Below are positions 1-5,347 of a stretch of 8,487 nucleotides of DNA, in pieces. A model generated the notes under the pieces. The model was not told the origin of the DNA. It saw only the letters and a list, made by a program, of their open reading frames with translations, and ran no database searches. This DNA is from Methanothrix sp. GTDB lineage: Archaea; Halobacteriota; Methanosarcinia; Methanotrichales; Methanotrichaceae. Positions within the stretch are counted from its first letter, which is position 1; each line of letters begins with the position of its first letter. The stretch spans positions 1-8,487 of the forward strand of contig JALNZQ010000105.1 of NCBI GenBank assembly GCA_023229165.1, read 5' to 3'. The position numbers and the translations under genes are program-made.

Positions 1-21
1 AAGTCATCGACTACAGTTAAG

Positions 22-28
22 CATATAT
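22..28 (+). promoter_or_regulatory. Possible archaeal TATA box for the small Cys/His protein gene
   Basis: An AT-rich CATATAT stretch lies about 25-30 bases before the Shine-Dalgarno site of the gene that starts at 65. Archaeal promoters place the TATA box about 25 bases before the transcription start, which would put the start near 48-53 and give a very short leader just containing the ribosome site. The A-rich AAGC just before it could serve as a BRE. The spacing fits, but the motif is short and the surrounding DNA is AT-rich, so this is a weak call. Confidence 0.3.
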
Positions 29-52
29 CAAGAAAATTGCAATAATACAATC

Positions 53-57
53 GGAGG
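53..57 (+). promoter_or_regulatory. Shine-Dalgarno site GGAGG for the small Cys/His protein
   Basis: GGAGG stands seven bases before the ATG at 65. It is a perfect match to the anti-Shine-Dalgarno core and fixes the start codon of the 81-residue frame. It is the best evidence that this small frame is translated. Confidence 0.75.
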
Positions 58-64
58 AAATTTT

Positions 65-310
65 ATGCAGGCGAATCCGTTCCAATATGATGATTCTTGC
101 AAGTATTGTGGTGTTTGGCCAATCTCAGAGGGGCCACATCACAAAGAAGATTGTCGTAGATATCAATCGCAGATGGCTTATGAATCTGAACTAAGTCGTA
201 AATACCCCTGTAAGTTCTGCGGTGCGCTTCCGTTTATTGCAGGTGCTCATCACAAAAAGGATTGTCTGCGTTGGACTTCAGAGCAATGTCCTCAGGGCAA
301 CAGTACCTGA
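65..310 (+). CDS. Small protein with two Cys/His zinc-knuckle-like repeats, function unknown
   Basis: This is a complete 81-residue soluble protein with ATG start, strong GGAGG site and TGA stop. It is built from two copies of one motif, CxxCG followed by eight or nine variable residues, then HHKxDCxR. Copy one uses C12, C15, H25, H26 and C30; copy two uses C49, C52, H62, H63 and C67. The period is exactly 37 residues. The CCHC pattern is typical of structural zinc binding, so a small zinc-knuckle protein that contacts nucleic acid or protein is plausible, but no named family is recognised. It lies on the strand opposite the six-gene run and converges with it, so it is not part of that operon. 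Three of its four arginines are CGT, whereas the neighbouring genes mostly use AGA/AGG; this hints at separate origin, such as a virus or plasmid, but the sample is tiny. Confidence 0.75.
   Translation: MQANPFQYDDSCKYCGVWPISEGPHHKEDCRRYQSQMAYESELSRKYPCKFCGALPFIAGAHHKKDCLRWTSEQCPQGNST
98..160 (+). repeat. Cys/His motif coding repeat, copy 1
   Basis: This encodes the first CxxCG...HHKxDCxR unit (residues 12-32). The segment around CATCACAAAGAAGATTGT differs from copy two at only two positions over 18 bases, so the duplication is visible in DNA as well as protein. Confidence 0.7.
209..271 (+). repeat. Cys/His motif coding repeat, copy 2
   Basis: This is the second unit (residues 49-69), offset 111 bases from copy one. 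The HHKxDC core is conserved in DNA; the middle of the loop has diverged, which suggests an internal duplication kept under selection for the metal ligands. Confidence 0.7.
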
Positions 311-408
311 TCACAAAGAAGCTGAAACTGCATTCAAGCGTATGCCTGTGCATTATGGCTTATTCTATAAGAGTCAGGGGGCGCTAATCCCGAGCGAACC
401 TCCGGTTG

Positions 409-437
409 CCGGCAAATCAGTCCTTCCGATTTGCCGG
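409..437. terminator. Perfect 10-bp inverted repeat between convergent genes, possible terminator
   Basis: CCGGCAAATC at 409-418 and GATTTGCCGG at 428-437 are exact reverse complements separated by nine bases. The repeat starts 13 bases beyond the last stop codon of the minus-strand run, and about 100 bases after the stop of the plus-strand gene, so it could end or stabilise transcripts from both sides. No T-run follows on either strand, so it is not a classic intrinsic terminator, and archaeal termination usually depends on oligo-T rather than a hairpin. An mRNA 3' end structure or a protein-binding site are alternatives. The rest of 311-450 shows no gene. Confidence 0.4.
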
Positions 438-450
438 GACCTACAATTTC

Positions 451-1869
451 TCACCACAGCAAAACCCCGGCATACCTCGCTGCATAAACCACGCCCACCA
501 CTATCACCAGCAGCCCGAAGAATTTAGTCGTCCAGGCTCCAATGGAGACATATTTCTCTCCGATCCTTCCCCCCACTGCCCGAGAGAAGGTGGCAATGGG
601 AATGATGGGCACGCCATGCCCGATTCCGAAGATGAAGAGCATCACGCCTCCTGCCAGGGGGGTAATATTTTGCGATGCCAGCCAGATCAATACCGGCAGA
701 ACCATGGAGAGGGCACAGGGTGCCCAGCCCAGGGCAAAGAATATTCCAAGGGTGAAGGCGCCAATGAAAGAGGAGTGCTTGAATAGAGCAACGGATGCCT
801 CAACCGACCTTTGCAGCAGGCTCTTCTTGGTATCGCAGTACTCTCCTTCTCCACGATAGCGTCGAATTCGAGATGTCACCGGCTCCAGGATCTCATCCAG
901 GGGCTTGAGGTTGCTGATGCCGAGGGTGATCATGATTATGCCGGCCATCAGGTCGAATATCCTGGAGTCTCTTATGAACAGGCCCACCTGAGAGATGAAC
1001 AGCCCCAGCACAAAGAAGACCGCAGCCATGCCAAATGTGAAGGCAATGCCTATCATAAAGCCCTCTCTTGAGGTGGAGACGCTCTTTCTCAGGTATTCAT
1101 CCTTCTTCCTGATGGTCATAACATAGGAGAATACGGCGATCATGAGAGCTATGGAGCAGGGAGCAAGCGATGTCAGGATGCCCAGCAAGAACATGCCGAA
1201 GGCGGACACCTCTTGCGTGAGGACCTCTCCCTCCAGGCCCTTCCACTCCGAGCCGCCCACATCCTGCAGCTTCTGGTAAAGCTTCTCTGCACTCTGCACC
1301 CCGTCTTGCACGCCCTCGCCCACCCGGTAGACGTGATAGACTCCTGCTATATTGTCCTCTTTGTCGATCAGTAGGAGAGTGGGGTTGGAGGAGCCGCCCC
1401 TCACATTCCAGTAGTCCAGGTATTTGCTGGCTATAGTGTAAGGCTCAATATCCTCAGCCCAGGGCCAGGTGACATTGACCTTCCACCACTTCTCCGCCAG
1501 GGACAAGCCGTCACGCGAGTAGGGATTCTTCCTCATGTTCAATGTGGCTATCTGGACACTGGGATCTATGGCCTTGAGTTTTGCCAGCTCCTCTACCTGT
1601 CCTTTCAGAGACTCTTCGCATTCAACGCATAGTGGAATCTCGATATTGGTGATATGCAGGATAAGGGGCGAGCCGGCAAAGTCGGAAAGAGAGAAGTTCT
1701 TCCCATCTACTCCCGTAGCAGTGAACTCTGGTGCCTTGATGGCTTGTGCGGCCAAAACGGGGCCGGAAAAGAGGGCCTGGCAAACCAGAGCGAAAAATAG
1801 GATAAACGCTGCCGATTGCAGCTTCTTTTTGCGGGTATCGGCAATTATTGATATCACTCTCAGGCCCAT
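451..1869 (-). CDS. Extracytoplasmic TlpA/thioredoxin-like domain fused to a CcdA/DsbD-beta membrane domain
   Basis: This 472-residue protein is predicted to move electrons across the membrane to an outward-facing thioredoxin fold. A signal-anchor helix (about 18-40) is followed by a redoxin domain: APEF at 46-49, a DGKxFSLSDFAG strand-loop typical of TlpA/AhpC-like proteins, a CVEC active site (C81, C84) and the cis-proline at P163. Residues 222-467 contain six hydrophobic helices. Each of two symmetric helices carries an APC motif (C238 in the first, C385 in the fourth), the cysteine pair that characterises CcdA and the DsbD beta domain. DsbD carries its thioredoxin domain at the C-terminus, so this order is reversed. 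The ATG overlaps the end of the upstream thioredoxin-like gene by 10 bases, implying coupled translation; no good ribosome site is seen, and a GTG at codon 5 is an alternative. Known CcdA roles include cytochrome c maturation and disulfide reduction; the substrate here is unknown. Confidence 0.88.
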   Translation of the reverse strand: MGLRVISIIADTRKKKLQSAAFILFFALVCQALFSGPVLAAQAIKAPEFTATGVDGKNFSLSDFAGSPLILHITNIEIPLCVECEESLKGQVEELAKLKAIDPSVQIATLNMRKNPYSRDGLSLAEKWWKVNVTWPWAEDIEPYTIASKYLDYWNVRGGSSNPTLLLIDKEDNIAGVYHVYRVGEGVQDGVQSAEKLYQKLQDVGGSEWKGLEGEVLTQEVSAFGMFLLGILTSLAPCSIALMIAVFSYVMTIRKKDEYLRKSVSTSREGFMIGIAFTFGMAAVFFVLGLFISQVGLFIRDSRIFDLMAGIIMITLGISNLKPLDEILEPVTSRIRRYRGEGEYCDTKKSLLQRSVEASVALFKHSSFIGAFTLGIFFALGWAPCALSMVLPVLIWLASQNITPLAGGVMLFIFGIGHGVPIIPIATFSRAVGGRIGEKYVSIGAWTTKFFGLLVIVVGVVYAARYAGVLLW

Positions 1870-2438
1870 GCGGCACTATTCTGCTTGTAGTAGTAGATGG
1901 AATCCTTCACGTAATCATCGATATCCTCCTGGCTCATAGCATCAATCTCACTGTGCCAGGCAACATCCACCTTTCCATCTGGGCCCTTGGCGAGTGTGAT
2001 GAAGATTGTCGTTGGAACGACCGGTTTTCCGCTGCCGAACGGATCATAAACCTCCAGGATTTCAATCGCCTGCTGTAGGCTGCTTCCTTCCCCCAGTATA
2101 TCGTAGTAATCCAGATCGCTGCTAACGCTTTCCGCAGCCGCTTTAATTCTTGGTGTCTGGGTCAGGCAGGGCACGCAGTTGCTGCTATGAATCAGGATGA
2201 GCACCGGCTTTTCCTTGAGTGCTTTCTCTATCCAGTCCGGATGGTTTACAGCCGAGCCGGAGTTTTCATTCTGATCGGGATATGTCGTCCACCAGTCCTC
2301 GTCTCCTGATCCGAGACTATGGACCGGTATATAGCTATTCCAGTCTTCGCCCAGGCTAGGAACCGCCAGGACAAATGCGACCGCAATGACTGCAGTCGCC
2401 ACTGCCGTTAATTGGAAATTACTGAACCTATTGAGCAC
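1860..2438 (-). CDS. Membrane-anchored thioredoxin-like protein, CVPC active site
   Basis: A short basic N-terminus and one hydrophobic helix are followed by an exported thioredoxin-like domain. Numbering from the GTG at 2438 gives about 192 residues. The domain shows KPVLILIHSSNCVPC, which matches the thioredoxin strand plus CxxC helix cap, and VVPTT, the cis-proline loop that faces the active site. A segment of about 45 residues between them is longer than in classical thioredoxin. The frame is open to a TTG at 2492 (210 residues, six bases after the upstream stop). GTG is preferred because GGGGGT lies seven bases before it and the signal segment then sits at the N-terminus; the TTG form adds an acidic 18-residue leader. 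The stop overlaps the start of the CcdA fusion gene, so the two proteins are probably made together and may exchange electrons. The acidic tail is unremarkable. The thioredoxin fold is clear; reductase versus oxidase direction is not. Confidence 0.82.
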   Translation of the reverse strand: MLNRFSNFQLTAVATAVIAVAFVLAVPSLGEDWNSYIPVHSLGSGDEDWWTTYPDQNENSGSAVNHPDWIEKALKEKPVLILIHSSNCVPCLTQTPRIKAAAESVSSDLDYYDILGEGSSLQQAIEILEVYDPFGSGKPVVPTTIFITLAKGPDGKVDVAWHSEIDAMSQEDIDDYVKDSIYYYKQNSAAWA

Positions 2439-2445
2439 GATTATA

Positions 2446-2451
2446 ACCCCC
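2446..2451 (-). promoter_or_regulatory. GGGGGT ribosome site deciding the GTG start of the thioredoxin-like gene
   Basis: On the minus strand GGGGGT is followed by seven bases and then GTG at 2438. GGGGGT pairs with the anti-Shine-Dalgarno ACCUCC with one G-U wobble. The same hexamer, with the same following TTA-like context, stands six bases before the tubulin-like gene. The repeated use supports the internal GTG over the upstream TTG at 2492. Confidence 0.4.
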
Positions 2452-2498
2452 GAAATCTCCTTCGCATATTCTTTGGTCAATGGCTTCTCCAACGGAAT

Positions 2499-4700
2499 TC
2501 ATTTCCTACTGGAGGACCAGCCATATTCCTTCGTCAAAATATTGCGTATCTCATTTTGGATCAGAGGCTTCAATGATTTAAGATCTGCTTTGACCATTCC
2601 ATTTCTATCGGGACTGCCTGCTAATATCTTCAGCTCGCCGTTCTCCTTCTTTACCGCAAAGTCATAAGCTATATTGCCATCGATTTCCAGTATGACTTTG
2701 TCATTTAACTCGTTGAGCTTGAGCGATAGGCAGTTATTTGCCGAAAGAACTTCGATCGTCATGTCATTGTCGATCTTCCTGAGGTCTTCGCTCTTGATCC
2801 AGTCAACGCCAAAGCTCTGGGCCAAATACTCCTGGATCTTTTGGCTATGCTCTCCAGGAACTTTTTCCCAGCAGAATAAAACCTCTTCTGGCTTTTCCAT
2901 ATTCCCAGCAAATATATTCAGTTCACGGCGAAAAATTGGCTTTTCTCCTCTCTCCAATCTTCCGAGTGCCTTATCGAGTTCATCCATCAGGAAGGGCATA
3001 TTGGACTTGGAATGCTGCTCCTTGGCATCCATCAGCCTCTCCCTGAATTTTTTGTCACCTTCGCTTAAATCATTCTTTTCATCCCGAAGATTGAGATTCT
3101 TATCAATCCATTTCAAGCCATAGAAATAGCTTCCCAGTGCAGCTTTGTTGACCGGCGTCATTCCTGCAGTGATGATTTCGCTTTCATAGTCCTCAAGATA
3201 TCTCAGGGCCATGCAGGTGGCACAGTATATCCTCTGCTCGAAGGTCTTGCATAGCGTCTTCCTCCATTCTGACTCATTTTTGCACTGATGCTTGCATGTC
3301 TTTCTGGAATATACTAATTTTTCGCCGTTTCCATAGGGATTTCTCAATAATATTAGAATCTCAGCGGAGCTGTTGTCCCCTATCTTCGGATATACATGCA
3401 CAGTCTTCTCTTTTCCATCGTTTTGGCCAATTGCCTTCTGCAGCTCCTTTTGCAGCAGCGATGGGTCCAGCAATCCCCTGGAAAAGATATAGGCCTCATC
3501 TGCCTTGGTAGAATCGCAGGGAAAGAGCTTTCCTTCCTTCAGAGCCCTGTCAATCAGTTCTTTCTCAGACGGATGCGCTGAGTCAATAAGAGCATGACAG
3601 GGAACAAGAATCCCCGGGCAATTCAGGCCCTCAAGAAAGACTCTCTGAAGTCCCAATGACTCATCGTCGATGTCCGGAAAGCGGCGTTGATCTATGAGCG
3701 GCCTCATGGCATCAAATACTGCCCTGTTCATGGCCGAATAGTTCCTGCCCCCGAACTTGCTCTGCAATATTTGATTGTCTATCAATATCAGCCCATCGAT
3801 GCCATTGCCTCTCCTCTTGGTGAGCAGATCGTACATGGCAATGATGGCACCCAGATCCCTCTGCTCCTCAATAGTAGCTTTTGTATCGATTCCCTTCTCT
3901 GTAAACAGGCAGAGGGCCAGTGCAGCCAGGCTTCCTCTGGTTCTGATAAAGCTGGTGAGTGGATTGATAAAGCCGGTGCCCGTTCCGCCTCCTAGAGAAG
4001 CGATGAAAAGAATGCTTTCGCAGACATTCTCTACATTGCCCCTTTGATGGGCCCCGAGTCTGGAAAAGATTGCCCGGCCATTGCCCAGGATCCTTTTTGG
4101 CTCCTGATGATTGTTGTGTTCCTCTTCCGGAGAATGTGCGGCTGGTTTGTTTACTGGAGCATTATTCACTTCATCTCCAGATACCATATCGCCCCAGGAT
4201 CTCAGATTTTCACCAAGCTTGGGACCATTTTTTCCTGATACCCTTCCAATGGTCACGAACTTGCTGATTGCCTGCTCCCACAGATAAGACAGAAGCGGAT
4301 TTTCAGATCCAGCATACTCGTCAATGGAGTAGCTCCTGACAGTGGGATCTACCTGAAAGATCTCAAAGATGGCCTTCATGGTCTCGGCCCGCCTGTCAAA
4401 GCCCTGTTTTCTCAGGTCATAGCCGTATTCATTCTGAATATACTCTTTGACCTTGGAATTATCTTTGATAACCTCGGGAGGCACTATGAATCCCGGATAA
4501 TGACCTTCTTCCAGCCGTCCGCCGTAAAACTTCTCCTTAAGGCAGTCACTGGTATCAAAGTCCATCCAAATTCCTTTGATGCTGCCAAACGCGATATGCT
4601 CTCCCAGAGATCTGCCAAGAATGGAAATGTCCTCGTTTTTCAGGAATTCTTTGAGGACTTTTCCTCCCGTGCCACCAATGCCGATTATGCACGGTCTCAT
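2499..4700 (-). CDS. Tubulin-like (FtsZ/tubulin superfamily, Tubulin_2-type) putative GTPase
   Basis: This 733-residue protein has no membrane helix and should act in the cytoplasm. The N-terminal region follows the FtsZ/tubulin order: GIGGTGG at 7-13 (first nucleotide loop), WMDFDTSD at 45-52 (second strand and loop), SLGGGTGTGF at 236-244 (the tubulin signature loop T4), then IDGLILIDNQIL at 301-312, matching the FtsZ strand ending in a nucleotide-contacting Asn. A helix with N325 follows as in FtsZ. The catalytic T7 loop (NxDxxD in FtsZ) is not clear; DIDDE at 343-347 is the only candidate. FtsZ is about 350-400 residues, so this protein is nearly twice as long. The excess includes about 130 extra residues before T4, with a low-complexity stretch (about 174-203), and a C-terminal half of unknown fold with a cysteine cluster (C469, C473, C484, C493, C496). 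The start overlaps the upstream stop as ATGA, so it is translationally coupled to the membrane protein gene. Confidence 0.85.
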   Translation of the reverse strand: MRPCIIGIGGTGGKVLKEFLKNEDISILGRSLGEHIAFGSIKGIWMDFDTSDCLKEKFYGGRLEEGHYPGFIVPPEVIKDNSKVKEYIQNEYGYDLRKQGFDRRAETMKAIFEIFQVDPTVRSYSIDEYAGSENPLLSYLWEQAISKFVTIGRVSGKNGPKLGENLRSWGDMVSGDEVNNAPVNKPAAHSPEEEHNNHQEPKRILGNGRAIFSRLGAHQRGNVENVCESILFIASLGGGTGTGFINPLTSFIRTRGSLAALALCLFTEKGIDTKATIEEQRDLGAIIAMYDLLTKRRGNGIDGLILIDNQILQSKFGGRNYSAMNRAVFDAMRPLIDQRRFPDIDDESLGLQRVFLEGLNCPGILVPCHALIDSAHPSEKELIDRALKEGKLFPCDSTKADEAYIFSRGLLDPSLLQKELQKAIGQNDGKEKTVHVYPKIGDNSSAEILILLRNPYGNGEKLVYSRKTCKHQCKNESEWRKTLCKTFEQRIYCATCMALRYLEDYESEIITAGMTPVNKAALGSYFYGLKWIDKNLNLRDEKNDLSEGDKKFRERLMDAKEQHSKSNMPFLMDELDKALGRLERGEKPIFRRELNIFAGNMEKPEEVLFCWEKVPGEHSQKIQEYLAQSFGVDWIKSEDLRKIDNDMTIEVLSANNCLSLKLNELNDKVILEIDGNIAYDFAVKKENGELKILAGSPDRNGMVKADLKSLKPLIQNEIRNILTKEYGWSSSRK

Positions 4701-5344
4701 ATCTTAACCCCCAGTGCTTTAATGAATATGGGTGAGAGCAATAGGATTTGAGATACAGCCAGGCAGACAAATGCGATGTCGATCCAATCGGAGATGCTTC
4801 CTGCATACGGATAGAGAACCGCAAGATATGTCGGGATGGCTATCGGTACCAGCAAGATAAGCCAGGATGCCATGATGGCTCGCTTTAATCCTTTTGGTAT
4901 TATGTATAAGCTGTAAACATCTGGTGGCCGGGACACAATTACTATTATTAGGCCAAAAATCATAGCTAGCATTCCGAAGAAAAAGATTCCCAAAGAGGAT
5001 GAAACCAGATATGCAGCCTTCAAGAATGTCCAGTCCTCTGAGATTTGAGGAGTGAGTAAGAATGTGAAGAATATGCCCACAATTAAGAGAAGCCAGGCTG
5101 ATAGGGCCAGGGTATTAAAAGTGGATCCCTGTGGATTATATAAAAACCTTCGAAAATTTTTCATCTTCTCCTCGTTGCTCATCTTTTTCTCTTCTGCTTT
5201 CCCTTTTTGCTCAGTTTCAGAGTGAATTGCGGCAGATAGGTCTTTCACCTTTTTATAGACCGCATCGATATTCATTTTGTGGCATATAGCTCCTAAAATG
5301 CCCAAAATAATAATAAATGCCAGGACAAGTACAGGTGCAAACAT
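4697..5344 (-). CDS. Five-helix integral membrane protein, function unknown
   Basis: This 215-residue protein has hydrophobic helices near 3-20, 77-98, 109-138, 157-178 and 187-208. Residues 21-76 form a hydrophilic loop rich in Lys and Glu (a KAEEKKMSNEEKMKNFRR-type stretch near 49-66) that looks helical and, by the positive-inside rule, cytoplasmic. This predicts an outside N-terminus and inside C-terminus. No catalytic motif or known family is recognised. A perfect AGGAGG site nine bases upstream fixes the ATG. The gene begins three bases after the stop of the surface protein gene and ends overlapping the tubulin-like gene by four bases. Its position between an anchored surface protein and a cytoplasmic tubulin-like protein suggests a membrane adaptor, with the charged loop as a docking segment; that is inference from gene order. 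Oddly, it lies in the same frame as the preceding gene, separated only by a TAG and one codon. Confidence 0.8.
   Translation of the reverse strand: MFAPVLVLAFIIILGILGAICHKMNIDAVYKKVKDLSAAIHSETEQKGKAEEKKMSNEEKMKNFRRFLYNPQGSTFNTLALSAWLLLIVGIFFTFLLTPQISEDWTFLKAAYLVSSSLGIFFFGMLAMIFGLIIVIVSRPPDVYSLYIIPKGLKRAIMASWLILLVPIAIPTYLAVLYPYAGSISDWIDIAFVCLAVSQILLLSPIFIKALGVKI
4707..4712 (-). promoter_or_regulatory. GGGGGT ribosome site for the tubulin-like gene
   Basis: GGGGGT lies six bases before the ATG at 4700, inside the last codons of the upstream membrane protein gene. With one G-U wobble it pairs to the anti-Shine-Dalgarno. Together with the ATGA stop-start overlap it fixes the start and implies coupled translation. 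Confidence 0.5.
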
Positions 5345-5347
5345 CGT

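Noticed and set aside
222..786. Two overlapping plus-strand frames after the small Cys/His gene
   Set aside because: They overlap the small gene out of frame or run antisense to the CcdA domain, lack ribosome sites, and have compositions typical of chance frames.
451..1869. Calling the fusion protein a DsbD
   Set aside because: DsbD has an Ig-like N-terminal domain, eight helices and a C-terminal thioredoxin domain. Here the thioredoxin fold is N-terminal, and six helices follow, so CcdA is the better description of the membrane part.
2499..4700. Calling the tubulin-like protein a cell-division FtsZ or CetZ
   Set aside because: Length, the large insert before T4, the missing canonical T7 loop and the unrelated C-terminal half do not fit FtsZ or CetZ, although the nucleotide-binding motifs are shared.
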